Shown here one piece after another: positions 27,961 through 36,926 of a stretch of DNA of 64,000 nt (the first letter of the stretch is position 1; every line of letters starts with the position of its first letter). Origin of the DNA: Oscillatoria nigro-viridis PCC 7112 (GTDB taxonomy: Bacteria > Cyanobacteriota > Cyanobacteriia > Cyanobacteriales > Microcoleaceae). Where the stretch lies: assembly GCF_000317475.1 (NCBI RefSeq), contig NC_019729.1, positions 5,966,501 through 6,030,500 of the forward strand, given 5' to 3'. Made by a program: the position numbers and the translations under genes. The notes beneath the pieces are model-generated. The model ran no database searches and was not told the DNA's origin. It saw only the letters and a program-made list of their open reading frames with translations.

Positions 27961-29036
27961 CGACTCAGGATATTTTTAGCTGCGTTCCAGTCACGATCTA
28001 ATACGCATCCACACCGACAAGCGTGGGTTCGCGTTGAGAGACTTTTCTTAACAATTGTTCCGCAACTAGAGCATTCTTGACTTGTTCCGTTAGCTGGTAC
28101 GGCAATCGTAATTCTTCCGAATACTTTGCCAAAATATTCCAACCAAATTCGGAACATATACCAAGATGCGTCGTTAATCGATTTTGCTAGAGAGTGATTC
28201 TTCACCATATTTTTAATCCTCAAATCTTCGTAGACTACACAGTCGTTAGACTGGATGACGCATCTTGCCAACTTCACGGCAAAATCTTTACGCTGTCTGC
28301 TGATTTTGAGGTGGCGCTTCCCTAGAATCGCTCTAGCTTTTTTTCTGTTTTGCGAACCCTTGACTCGTTTTGAAACTCGTTTTTGGGCTTTCTTCAACCT
28401 GCGTTCTCCCTGGCGGAGGAAACGCGGGTTATCAACTGCAACGCCATTTGAGTCAGTGTAAAACTCTTTAAGTCCTACATCTAACCCGATGGTGTTACCC
28501 GTGATTTCAATCTTTTCAGAACGGTCAACTTGAATGCAAAACTGGACATAATATCCGTCTGCTCGCCTTACCAAGCGTACTCGTTTGATTTGACTGCGCT
28601 GGTAGAAATGCAAGTCGCGGGTTCCTTTTAATTTAAGTTGGCCGATTCCTTTTTTATCGGTAAAAGTGATTGATTTCCGGTCATCTGCCAGACGCCAGCC
28701 CGTAGTTTTGTACTCTACCGAGCGGTTGTCTTTCTGGAATTGCGGAAACCCTTTTTTTCCTGGGACTTTCTTTTTGCAGTTGTCGTAGAATCGGGAGATT
28801 GCCGACCACGCTCTTTCTGAACTCGATTGTCTGGCCATGCTGTTTAAGTCGTCGCCAAACGGGAATTCCTTCGCTAGAATGGCGCTGTATTTATTCAAGT
28901 CGTATTTATCAACTTTTTCGTTTTCCATCCAAAAGCGCAATGCTTTGTTGCGGATGAACTGCACCGTTCTAATTGCTTCGTCTACAGCGTCAAATTGCTG
29001 CTTTTTACCCGATGCTTTGAACTCAAAAACTAACAT
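27825..29036 (-). CDS. tnpB: RNA-guided nuclease TnpB of an IS1341-type element
   Basis: This protein is 403 aa, full length for TnpB. The RuvC-like catalytic acids are visible: Asp186 in IGLDVGLKEF, Glu270 in VVYEDLRIKN and Asp347/Asp349 in DRDWNAAKN. The zinc-finger cysteines are in CSSCG and CRCG. All catalytic motifs are intact, so an active RNA-guided nuclease is possible. The stop codon lies inside the 3' stem-loop, as is usual where the 3' end of the gene overlaps the guide RNA scaffold. Confidence 0.93.
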   Translation of the reverse strand: MLVFEFKASGKKQQFDAVDEAIRTVQFIRNKALRFWMENEKVDKYDLNKYSAILAKEFPFGDDLNSMARQSSSERAWSAISRFYDNCKKKVPGKKGFPQFQKDNRSVEYKTTGWRLADDRKSITFTDKKGIGQLKLKGTRDLHFYQRSQIKRVRLVRRADGYYVQFCIQVDRSEKIEITGNTIGLDVGLKEFYTDSNGVAVDNPRFLRQGERRLKKAQKRVSKRVKGSQNRKKARAILGKRHLKISRQRKDFAVKLARCVIQSNDCVVYEDLRIKNMVKNHSLAKSINDASWYMFRIWLEYFGKVFGRITIAVPANGTSQECSSCGTIVKKSLSTRTHACRCGCVLDRDWNAAKNILSRGLSTAGHVGTWILDPNACGELTATDVEVILHRQVDSANQESPRL

Positions 29037-29176
29037 GACTTCGACCTCATCACGATAGTCTTATGCTACCAGAGTCGGCTTAATATACCTCTAGTTGTTC
29101 ACAAAGATTTACATGGTTTTACTTGACAGCGCCATCCTGAGAGCTCAGAAAATAGACTGGGAGGCTAAAGCCTCCT

Positions 29177-29808
29177 TACCCCTTTCATCCCCTGACTAAA
29201 GTCGCGGGGTTTTCAGGGTTTTATTTATAAGTCGCGATCGGCATTTGCTTCTCGTTTCGTCAGATCGACCGCCAAACTGACACCACTTTAAAAAAAGAAG
29301 GCAACTCTAGGCAATAGTCCAAGTCTTCGCCGATCGTTCATTCTCAATTCTCACATCTCAAATGGTATAACTGAACACTAAAATTTTCATCTCACCGTAA
29401 AAATACCCCTATTCAAGCTGTGGAGTTAATCTCAAATCTCAAATCTCAAATCTCAAATAGTCCAACTCTTCGCCGATCGTTCATTCTCAATTCTCAAATC
29501 TACAATGGTATAACTGAACACTAAAATCGCCATCGCACCGTGAAAGTACCGCCATTCAAGCTCTGGAGTTAATCTCAAATCTCAAATCTCAAATCTCAAA
29601 TTGACTGACATAATTCTTAATAAAATTAAGATCGCCCAAAGCCCTATAAATCCGTTATCAAATTCCCCTCAACCGCCATAGATTTTTATGATTTTGGGGA
29701 TGTTTGCTGTGGAAACCTGACTTGGCAATAGTTTCAGCTTTTTGGGTCTCTAACAACCAGCTAATTTTCGTGAGATAGAATAGCAACATCTTTAAAACCA
29801 GTATAACC
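29177..29808. repeat. 143-bp tandem duplication with heptamer repeats
   Basis: Two direct copies of about 143 bp begin at 29314 and 29457, each holding CTTCGCCGATCGTTCATTCTCA and GGTATAACTGAACACTAAAAT and ending in four to five ATCTCAA heptamers. They differ at roughly one in ten positions. The rest of the gap (29177-29313 and 29601-29808) shows no gene. A promoter for the following methyltransferase may lie near 29780. Confidence 0.85.
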
Positions 29809-30942
29809 ATGAGTTCATCAACAGCCCTACAAAGCATCGAAAACCACATTCCACTCGTAGGAAATATCCATACCAAAAGTCCGATCGCCTACGGAGCAAC
29901 CCGCCTCGCAGTCAGTGCAGTTAACACGGTGCAAATGGCAGTAGCAGAGTCTTACATCAACGGCTTAGAAGTCCCAGATTCAGTATTGCGATCGCTTTTT
30001 GATACCTGGATGCCGGTCTTTTTTAAGCATTTCCCGTCCCTGCTTGCACCCTACGAATGGGTACTAACAGAAACAGACCATACAGCCGAAGGGCCGCGGG
30101 ATTTAATGAAGATTCAGTACGACTTACCTCAAGCAATGCTGAATCCGATGTTAGGCGATGGAAAACTCATTTATCCTAAATACAGCATGGGATTGTGGGA
30201 AAAAGGAGCCGCCAACCTAGAACAATCGCAAATGCAAATGATTGATGATGTGATTGAGAAGCTAGACATTCAAGATGGCGACAATATTTTAGACTTTGGC
30301 TGCGGTTGGGGTTGCGTTCCCAATTACATTCTTTCCAAATTCCCCAATGTCACCTTTACTGGGATTAACCTCAGCCACCACCAATGCGAGTATATGCGTC
30401 AGAAAATGCAAGACCCCGAAAGCTACCTTAGTTCCGGTCGCTTTACCCTATATGAAGGCGATTTGAACGACGCCAACTTCAAGACAAAATTTGACAAAAT
30501 TCTCTCTATCGGAGTTTTTTGTCATGTAGGTAATTTAACCAAGGCTTTCCAAAAACTGGCCTCTTTCCTGAAGGATAACGGCAAAGTTTTCATTCACATC
30601 ATCACAGTTCGCACTCCCAACAATATATCCAGCGTTTTCACCCACAAATACATTTTCCCCCACGGCCGTTACTGGAAATACGATGCCGTTCCCAGCCACA
30701 ATAAAGACCTCAAGACCATTAAAAGATGGTATATCAACGGCTTTAATTACTCCAAAACATTTGCTAACTGGCTAAAAAACTTTGACGATTCTCAGGCAAT
30801 AGTCAAAGATTTAGACTACGGCATCGACTATGCCAAATTTCGCCGCATCTGGCGGTTTTACTTAATTTGGTTGGGGACTAATTTCGCGAGTTGCGACGGC
30901 GAATATAACGGCAACGGTCAATATTTAATGGTTCGTGCCTAA
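29809..30942 (+). CDS. SAM-dependent methyltransferase of the cyclopropane-fatty-acid-synthase superfamily
   Basis: This 377-aa protein has the CFAS/mycolate synthase/coclaurine N-methyltransferase fold: an N-terminal helical region, KYSMGLWEKGAANLEQSQ (substrate entry), and the AdoMet motif ILDFGCGWGCVPNYI. Where CFA synthases have the bicarbonate-binding Glu in MFEHVG, this protein has Cys238 (SIGVFCHVG), while VFIHIITV keeps the His. It is therefore probably not a typical cyclopropane synthase, and the substrate is unknown. It lies before a lipoxygenase on the same strand, separated by a hairpin. Confidence 0.8.
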   Translation: MSSSTALQSIENHIPLVGNIHTKSPIAYGATRLAVSAVNTVQMAVAESYINGLEVPDSVLRSLFDTWMPVFFKHFPSLLAPYEWVLTETDHTAEGPRDLMKIQYDLPQAMLNPMLGDGKLIYPKYSMGLWEKGAANLEQSQMQMIDDVIEKLDIQDGDNILDFGCGWGCVPNYILSKFPNVTFTGINLSHHQCEYMRQKMQDPESYLSSGRFTLYEGDLNDANFKTKFDKILSIGVFCHVGNLTKAFQKLASFLKDNGKVFIHIITVRTPNNISSVFTHKYIFPHGRYWKYDAVPSHNKDLKTIKRWYINGFNYSKTFANWLKNFDDSQAIVKDLDYGIDYAKFRRIWRFYLIWLGTNFASCDGEYNGNGQYLMVRA

Positions 30943-30983
30943 CCGCTAATCAGCAGACCCAGCTCAAAAAACTGAACACCCCG

Positions 30984-31012
30984 AACCCCGACTTCTGTGA
31001 GAAGCCGGGGTT
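30984..31012. terminator. Strong hairpin after the methyltransferase gene
   Basis: AACCCCGACTTCT and AGAAGCCGGGGTT form a 13-bp stem with one mismatch and a GTG loop. It has no clear T-tract. A similar sequence occurs at 42540 (CCCGACTTCTTCAAGAAATC), so it is also a member of a dispersed repeat family. Confidence 0.6.
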
Positions 31013-31251
31013 ATCAAGTGCGAGCTACTTATCCGGAGAATGAAACCTTTCTACCTCGATCGCCGGGGATCGAAAAGTGTTGCCTTCTTTTGAGAAATTT
31101 TTCTCAATTTAAAAAAATCCGGAATAAGATTATTACTCGGTGAATAAGACTTATATCAAGCGCGATCCTGCACAATACTTTTTAAATTCCATGTTCGATC
31201 GGTAGTGACGATCTCCGATCTTTTACTACAAAAAGAGAGTTGATTTATACA

Positions 31252-32967
31252 ATGGTAGACAATATGAAACCTTCTCTTCCTCAAGACGACCCGAACCAAG
31301 AACAGCGCAAAGATTCCTTGAATCGCCAGCAACAAGCTTATCAGTTTGACTATGAGAGTTTATCACCTTTGGCATTATTGAAAAATGTGCCCGCAGTCGA
31401 GAACTTTTCGAGCAAGTATATTGGAGAGCGGATATTAGCAACATCGGAACTTCCAGCAAATATGCTGGCAGCCGATTCGAGAACTTTTCTCGATCCTCTC
31501 GACGAACTCCAAGACTATGAAGATTTCTTTACTCTGCTGCCGCTACCTGCTGTTGCCAAAATTTACCAAACCGATCGCTCTTTTGCAGAACAGCGCCTGT
31601 CTGGAGCAAATCCGATGGTGCTTCGTTTGTTAGATGCCGGCGATCCTCGGGCGCAAACACTGGCACAAATTTCCAGCTTTCACCCATTATTCGATCTGGG
31701 CCAAGAGTTGCAGCAAAAAAACATTTACGTTGCCGATTACACGGGTACTGACGAACACTATCGCGCGCCTTCAAAAATAGGAGGCGGAAGCTATGAAAAA
31801 GGCAGAAAATTCTTGCCGAAACCGCGGGCTTTTTTCGCTTGGCGGTGGACGGGAATTCGCGATCGCGGTGAAATGACACCAATTGCCATTCAACTAGATC
31901 CCACGCCAGATAGCCATGTCTACACCCCATTCGATCCTCCTGTGGATTGGCTGTTTGCGAAACTCTGCGTGCAAGTAGCAGATGCCAATCACCACGAAAT
32001 GAGCTCGCATTTAGGTCGAACTCATCTGGTGATGGAACCAATTGCGATCGTCACCGCCCGACAGTTGGCCCAAAATCACCCGCTGAGCCTGTTGCTGAAA
32101 CCGCACTTTCGCTTTATGTTGACCAACAACGAGCTGGCGCGTTCTTATTTGATCGCTCCCGGCGGGCCCGTCGATGAATTGCTAGGCGGTACTTTGCCAG
32201 AGACAATGGAAATAGCTAGAGAGGCTTGCAGTACCTGGAGTCTCGATGAATTTGCGTTGCCCGCCGAACTGAAAAATCGGGGAATGGATGACACAAATCA
32301 ACTGCCTCACTACCCTTACCGAGATGATGGATTGCTGCTTTGGGATGCGATTGAAACCTTTGTATCCGGCTATCTGAAATTCTTTTACCCGACGGAGATC
32401 GCGATCGTACAAGATGTGGAACTGCAAACCTGGGCCCAAGAATTAGCGTCCGATCGTGGCGGTAAAGTCAAAGGAATGCCTCCGCGCATCAACACAGTTG
32501 AACAATTAATTAAAATTGTCACAACTATAATTTTCACCTGCGGCCCGCAGCATTCAGCAGTCAATTTTCCCCAGTATGAATACATGAGTTTTGCCGCCAA
32601 TATGCCCTTGGCAGCCTACCGAGATATTCCCAAAATTACTGCTTCGGGCAATCTCGAAGTGATTACTGAAAAGGACATTTTACGGTTGCTTCCTCCGTAC
32701 AAGCGAGCGGCTGACCAACTGAAAATTCTGTTTACTTTGTCAGCTTATCGATATGACCGTTTGGGTTATTACGATAAATCTTTCCGAGAACTCTACCGGA
32801 TGAGTTTCGACGAAGTTTTTGCGGGAACCCCGATCCAACTTTTAGCCAGACAGTTCCAGCAAAATTTGAATATGGCAGAACAAAAGATTGATGCCAACAA
32901 TCAAAAACGAGTAATTCCTTACATTGCTCTCAAGCCTTCGTTGGTAATCAATAGCATCAGTATGTAG
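31252..32967 (+). CDS. Lipoxygenase
   Basis: Lipoxygenases add dioxygen to polyunsaturated fatty acids, the first step of oxylipin formation. From ATG 31252 (MVDNMKPSLPQ) this one is 571 aa, a catalytic-domain-only bacterial form without a PLAT domain. Iron ligands are visible: His248 and His253 in HHEMSSHLGRTH, and His434 and Asn438 in CGPQHSAVNFPQYEY. The final ligand is normally the carboxylate of a C-terminal Ile (sometimes Val); here the chain ends NSISM, so it would be Met571. The region upstream ends in a methyltransferase, and a desaturase lies 2.7 kb away, but co-transcription is not shown. Confidence 0.93.
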   Translation: MVDNMKPSLPQDDPNQEQRKDSLNRQQQAYQFDYESLSPLALLKNVPAVENFSSKYIGERILATSELPANMLAADSRTFLDPLDELQDYEDFFTLLPLPAVAKIYQTDRSFAEQRLSGANPMVLRLLDAGDPRAQTLAQISSFHPLFDLGQELQQKNIYVADYTGTDEHYRAPSKIGGGSYEKGRKFLPKPRAFFAWRWTGIRDRGEMTPIAIQLDPTPDSHVYTPFDPPVDWLFAKLCVQVADANHHEMSSHLGRTHLVMEPIAIVTARQLAQNHPLSLLLKPHFRFMLTNNELARSYLIAPGGPVDELLGGTLPETMEIAREACSTWSLDEFALPAELKNRGMDDTNQLPHYPYRDDGLLLWDAIETFVSGYLKFFYPTEIAIVQDVELQTWAQELASDRGGKVKGMPPRINTVEQLIKIVTTIIFTCGPQHSAVNFPQYEYMSFAANMPLAAYRDIPKITASGNLEVITEKDILRLLPPYKRAADQLKILFTLSAYRYDRLGYYDKSFRELYRMSFDEVFAGTPIQLLARQFQQNLNMAEQKIDANNQKRVIPYIALKPSLVINSISM

Positions 32968-32992
32968 TTGGATAACTTACGCAGCATACCTC

Positions 32993-33068
32993 AAGGTAGG
33001 GTGCATGACAGCAATAAATCTTCGAGCCACCGCGAAGTAATTATTGGCTGTCACGCACCTTACTTAAA
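32993..33068. repeat. AAGGTAGGGTGC...GCACCTTACTT palindromic repeat
   Basis: AAGGTAGGGTGCATGACAGC is inverted as GCTGTCACGCACCTTACTT with an imperfect middle. It follows the lipoxygenase stop and belongs to the same family as the elements at 24086 and 35601. The 33069-33170 remainder holds partial AGAAACCGGGTTTTT palindromes. Confidence 0.85.
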
Positions 33069-33170
33069 CCTACTAGGATTTACGCACGGGTGTCTAGAAA
33101 CCGGGTTTTTACCCAAAATATTGGCCCAAAACCCTCAATATCCGTTACAAACCCGGTTTGTTTAGCGCCG

Positions 33171-33992
33171 CTAGACTAAAGAGACATCGTTTCCGCTTTG
33201 GTATCCAATCCATTGCCAATCGGGACCATATACGGGGCCATTATTGAATGTGTTGTATGAATCAAACCTATGTTTATTCAAACTTTGATCCGTTTTGTTG
33301 ATGCTGTTATTCGTCTCTCCCAACATCACTTGACCTCCAATAACCTTTTGCGCCCATATATTCTGTCTGTTAATCTGGTTCAGTTGGGCATCAGTCGTGT
33401 TGGGATTCAGGATCGTAGAAGTTTGTTGTCCCAGCGACTCAAAGAAAGATACCATAGACGTGCCGCCTCCTGTCGTATTGAGTAGCGGACTCCCGCTAGC
33501 AAGGAGTTTATTTGCCTCACCTAGCGCACTCTGAACCTGTGGATCTAAAGTCGATTGCGAACTCACAGGCATACCTGTTAAAGGATCTTTAGGAAGTGAA
33601 TCCAGCCAGATTTTGTTATCAGCAATAACCCGATCGCTTAGATTTAGCAAACTATCTACCTGCTGATCGCCAGTTTGATGCCCTCCTCCAACGCTGCCAA
33701 CAGTTGCAATATTATTCGGGCTAGGATAGCTGCTAACAGGCGCAGTTGCACTGGTGCCAGCCCCCTGGAAAATTCCCACAGCCTCAGACAAAAGACTATC
33801 TACGACCGCGATATCGCTGTTTGCACTGTTTGCATTCGAGACAGGAGTTGCACCCGCGATCGTCCCGTAATTATATGGCGAATTAAGGTCAGAGAGCAAA
33901 GCTGTTGTCATTAAAATGTCAGGGTAAAAACCAGAATAACCGTGACTGTAATCGTAACTGTTTGTGCGGGTAAAATCTTGAAAGCCTAACAT
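33171..33992 (-). CDS. Unknown protein, Ser/Asn/Gly-rich
   Basis: This 273-aa protein matches no recognised domain. It starts MLGFQDFTRTNSYDYSHGYS and is low in charged residues and rich in Ser, Asn, Gly and Gln. There is no signal peptide and no TM segment. Helical segments around 95-130 and 150-240 carry heptad-like Leu/Ile spacing. Codon usage looks like that of its neighbours. It lies between the lipoxygenase and a PPC-domain protein, both possibly exported. Function is unassigned. Confidence 0.6.
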   Translation of the reverse strand: MLGFQDFTRTNSYDYSHGYSGFYPDILMTTALLSDLNSPYNYGTIAGATPVSNANSANSDIAVVDSLLSEAVGIFQGAGTSATAPVSSYPSPNNIATVGSVGGGHQTGDQQVDSLLNLSDRVIADNKIWLDSLPKDPLTGMPVSSQSTLDPQVQSALGEANKLLASGSPLLNTTGGGTSMVSFFESLGQQTSTILNPNTTDAQLNQINRQNIWAQKVIGGQVMLGETNNSINKTDQSLNKHRFDSYNTFNNGPVYGPDWQWIGYQSGNDVSLV

Positions 33993-34088
33993 AATTTGGC
34001 CTCCTAATATTGGCTGTTTCCAGAGAAAAGGTTTGCATTCCCCACAATTGCGCTTTCAATTGAGTGAGATGCAATTGCTTTTTCAGTC

Positions 34089-34175
34089 AGGACTTACGCA
34101 AATTATTGGAAAACAAAAGGCTGCGATTACTTGATTGTCGATCGCCACGATCGAATTCCGTCGTGCGTAAGTCCT
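34089..34175. repeat. AGGACTTACGCA inverted repeat
   Basis: AGGACTTACGCA (34089-34100) is inverted as TGCGTAAGTCCT (34164-34175). The same 12-mer occurs singly at 26100-26111, with near copies at 6640, 32974 and 37110, which marks a dispersed motif between genes. Confidence 0.8.
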
Positions 34176-34211
34176 ATTCCCGATCGATTTCGTACCAATT
34201 TTCAGCGGTTG

Positions 34212-35348
34212 CTAATTCGTCGCCGATAGTGTCAGGCTATAGTTTGTCTCGCCCTCAAACCGAGACACCCGCACAAAGTAGTTTCCGCGCAGCAAAACTC
34301 CGCTAATCGTCTCTGGATTAGTACCTGGTTCCGAACTCGTGCTCAAAATCTCATTGTCTTCGATCGCACCATTCCCATTAATGTCTTGAAGTAAGCTGAC
34401 ATCAACATCAGCCCTCAAACCATTGACAGTCAGGTTGAAATTACTAGCCCGTTCCAGATTGAAACTGTAAAAATCATCTCGATCGAAAGGCCCTACATAA
34501 TCGCCAAAAACGCGATCGCCTGTAAGAATGTCGATATTCCGCGCTTCAGTTAGCGTGTTCCCCGCATTGTCGGATGGCAAATAGTCGGGACGGGTTGCCG
34601 ACAAACTCAGCTTGTAAGTGGTATCGCCCTCAAATTGAGAGACAACAGCGAAGTAGGTTCCTGGTTGCAAAAGTTGACTGAGAGACTCGTGACTTTTACC
34701 CGATTTTTGGGAAATATTGATGATATCGCCAGCATCGATCGCCCCATCATTGCCGACATCCCGAACCAAACGCAAATCGGCATCGCCACTCATACTATCG
34801 AGGGTTAATTTCAACTCCTCCGCTGTGTTGAGTTCAAAACGATAGATATCTCGGATATCGGCATCCCCAACAAAGTCGAAGGCGGTTTGTGTTTGATCGA
34901 GTAAACCAAAATCGTTTGCTTTGTTCAGGGTGTTCCCCGCGCGATCGGGAACAGGCATCGGGAATCCCTCAAATTGACCGTACTTAACGTAGTGTTCTAT
35001 CCCTGTCAGTTTGTCTGTGACAAGTTTATCTTGAACTCCTGGATGTTGTTCTAGATAGAGTTCCGTGTCAAATAGCGGGCTGGGGTCCCGTCCTTCGAGT
35101 TGACCGAATTCTATGAAGTGTCCGATCGCCGTGAATTGACCGGCCATCACTGCCGCTTGAACATCTGGATTTTCTTTGAGGTAATAGTCTGTATCAAATA
35201 AAGGTGTTGGGTCAAGCCCTGCAAATTGACCAGATTGCCGAAAGTGTTCAAATGGACTTTGGATATTACCCAAGATTAAACCTTGAGTTACCTCTGGGTT
35301 ATTTTCTATGTAAAAATTGGGATTGAAGAAAGTCTGTAGTTCCAGCAT
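34212..35348 (-). CDS. Protein with FDTDYYL-NPDV repeats and two PPC domains
   Basis: This 378-aa protein has three N-terminal repeats of about 45 aa (LFDTDYYLKENPDVQAAV, LFDTELYLEQHPGVQDKL and the diverged FFNPNFYIENNPEVTQGL), a module found in secreted cyanobacterial proteins. They are followed by two bacterial pre-peptidase C-terminal (PPC) beta domains (about 145-260 and 268-378), each with an EF-hand-like acidic loop (DVGNDGAIDAGD and DINGNGAIEDNE). It is probably extracellular or surface-linked with calcium-stabilised PPC domains, though no catalytic domain is attached and no classical signal peptide is visible. Confidence 0.8.
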   Translation of the reverse strand: MLELQTFFNPNFYIENNPEVTQGLILGNIQSPFEHFRQSGQFAGLDPTPLFDTDYYLKENPDVQAAVMAGQFTAIGHFIEFGQLEGRDPSPLFDTELYLEQHPGVQDKLVTDKLTGIEHYVKYGQFEGFPMPVPDRAGNTLNKANDFGLLDQTQTAFDFVGDADIRDIYRFELNTAEELKLTLDSMSGDADLRLVRDVGNDGAIDAGDIINISQKSGKSHESLSQLLQPGTYFAVVSQFEGDTTYKLSLSATRPDYLPSDNAGNTLTEARNIDILTGDRVFGDYVGPFDRDDFYSFNLERASNFNLTVNGLRADVDVSLLQDINGNGAIEDNEILSTSSEPGTNPETISGVLLRGNYFVRVSRFEGETNYSLTLSATN

Positions 35349-35716
35349 AATCTCGCAAAGCCAAAACGTATTTATACTTAAATGCTACACTTTTTTTATT
35401 TATAACTAGAACTTTTCATATTATGTTACTGTCAACGATTAAGCACTTCTAACAACATTTAAAAACATTTTATATTGTAAATAAATAATAATTACTATTA
35501 GGTTGAGTTAAGTTATTGAAAGTTTTATTAAGCCAAATACTAATTAAGTAATATCTGGTTCGGGTAATTATATCAAATCCGGGTTAGCTATCCCAATTAT
35601 AAGGTAGGGTGCGCGACCGCAAGCAATCTTGATTCTCCTGACTTTTGGGTCTCTTTAGCCCTCAGTTAGGAAATTAATGGCTGTCACGCACCCTACTTAA
35701 ACTATAACTTCTGCAT
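35349..35716. repeat. Intergenic gap with AAGGTAGGGTGCG palindromic repeat
   Basis: AT-rich sequence from 35349 to 35600 shows no gene and may hold the promoter of the PPC gene. At 35601-35699, AAGGTAGGGTGCG is inverted as CACGCACCCTACTT; this is the longest of the three copies, with about 70 bp of imperfectly paired middle sequence. Confidence 0.8.
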
Positions 35717-36847
35717 CTATTTTTGAGGAAAAGGGCAATTCACGGACATTGTACCAGAGGAATCAGTGAAGGTGACTTCATCTTGATAATGCCGCGGTGT
35801 TGACATCAGCAACCGCCAAGCTTCTCCAGCATCTATTAAATTCATTCGTCCGGGATAGTGAGTTTGCAACAACTCTTGCACCATCGGATAATAGTCTGAG
35901 TTGATGCTGGGGAAAATATGATGTTCTGTGTGGTAAGAAAAATTCAAGTGCAGCAGGTCAAATATTTTAGGAACTCGCACTGACATACTGTTGATCAGCG
36001 GGTCGTTAATGGCGGTCATCCGGCAACCCATGTGGTTGGTATAGATGTAAAACATTGCGCCTGCATGACCAATTGCGATCGGCAAAAAGTAGGCGAGAGC
36101 GATTTTGAGCGGATGAAATCCCAGGTAGAACAAAATACTCGCATGAATTCCTAAAATTCCCAGACATTCAAATGCGATTGTCAATCTATCTTTAGGACTA
36201 ACTGTAAAGGCCGCCGGTACGTAATCGACAGATTTATCGTTAAATAACAGTACCGAGGTGAGATTGCGGAAATTATGCACTAACCACGAACCGGCCATCC
36301 CTACCATTAACCACACCGGATTGACTTCCACCGACGGGACAAACAGATTTTGAATCCATTTTCCCCAAGTATCTGGTTGCTGGTACAGATAGTTGCGATC
36401 GGGGTCTGCCAAAGAATTCGTGTTATTGTGATGTACGAGGTTGTGCAGATTTTTCCACTGAGTAGGCGGCATAAACAGCATACTTAGTCCCAAAAAGGCG
36501 ATCGGATAAGTGAGGCGCGACTTTTTCTGAACGCTACCGTGCATCAAATCGTGGGAGCTAAACAGCAAAACTATGATACTATTGCCCATGATGACGGCTA
36601 AAGGTAAGTAAAGCCCTAAAAGATAGACAGGCCAGCGATCGAGATTAGCAGCAATTCCCCATCCCAGCAATAAAATAGCAGCGTTGATGAATAGTATTGC
36701 TAACTTGCTGGGATCGGGTTCAAAGGCATCAGATGGCAGCAGCGGGCGCAATTTTTTCACATATACCGAGTGGTGAATTAGCGTTTCTTCGCCTAAATTC
36801 GGCGTTGCCGCCTTGTCTAGAGTATTGAGTAATTTTTTTGATTTCAT
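35717..36847 (-). CDS. Fatty acid desaturase
   Basis: This 376-aa membrane di-iron desaturase shows three histidine boxes: SSHDLMHGSV, NLHNLVHHNNTN and SYHTEHHIFPS. About four TM segments are arranged as in acyl-lipid desaturases. It introduces a double bond into a membrane lipid acyl chain using ferredoxin. Regiospecificity cannot be fixed by reading. Two tandem palindromic boxes lie just upstream. It is not adjacent to other desaturases. Confidence 0.85.
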   Translation of the reverse strand: MKSKKLLNTLDKAATPNLGEETLIHHSVYVKKLRPLLPSDAFEPDPSKLAILFINAAILLLGWGIAANLDRWPVYLLGLYLPLAVIMGNSIIVLLFSSHDLMHGSVQKKSRLTYPIAFLGLSMLFMPPTQWKNLHNLVHHNNTNSLADPDRNYLYQQPDTWGKWIQNLFVPSVEVNPVWLMVGMAGSWLVHNFRNLTSVLLFNDKSVDYVPAAFTVSPKDRLTIAFECLGILGIHASILFYLGFHPLKIALAYFLPIAIGHAGAMFYIYTNHMGCRMTAINDPLINSMSVRVPKIFDLLHLNFSYHTEHHIFPSINSDYYPMVQELLQTHYPGRMNLIDAGEAWRLLMSTPRHYQDEVTFTDSSGTMSVNCPFPQK

Positions 36848-36878
36848 GTTATCGCTAAGAGTATTTTCAGGTGATTTA

Positions 36879-36926
36879 ATAACTTTCTAAAGTTAATGAG
36901 ATATAACTTTCTAAAGTTAATGAGAT
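36879..36926 (-). promoter_or_regulatory. Two tandem 24-bp palindromic boxes upstream of the desaturase
   Basis: ATAACTTTCTAAAGTTAATGAGAT occurs twice in a row (36879-36902 and 36903-36926), in each case containing AACTTT-CT-AAAGTT. The copies start 32 bp before the desaturase ATG. Tandem copies of a palindromic box at this distance look like operator sites, possibly for temperature or light control, but this is inference. Confidence 0.5.

Larger units (their letters stand above)
27811..29176 (-). mobile_element. IS1341-type (IS200/IS605 superfamily) TnpB-only element
   Basis: One tnpB gene is bounded by stem-loops that share the core GGCTAAAGCC: on the 3' side CTCCTGGCTAAAGCCGAGGAG (27817-27837, overlapping the tnpB stop) and on the 5' side GGAGGCTAAAGCCTCC (29160-29175). 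There is no tnpA, so it is a non-autonomous member needing a Y1 transposase in trans. The 3' boundary is probably at GTGTCA (about 27811). The exact 5' boundary is uncertain. Confidence 0.75.
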
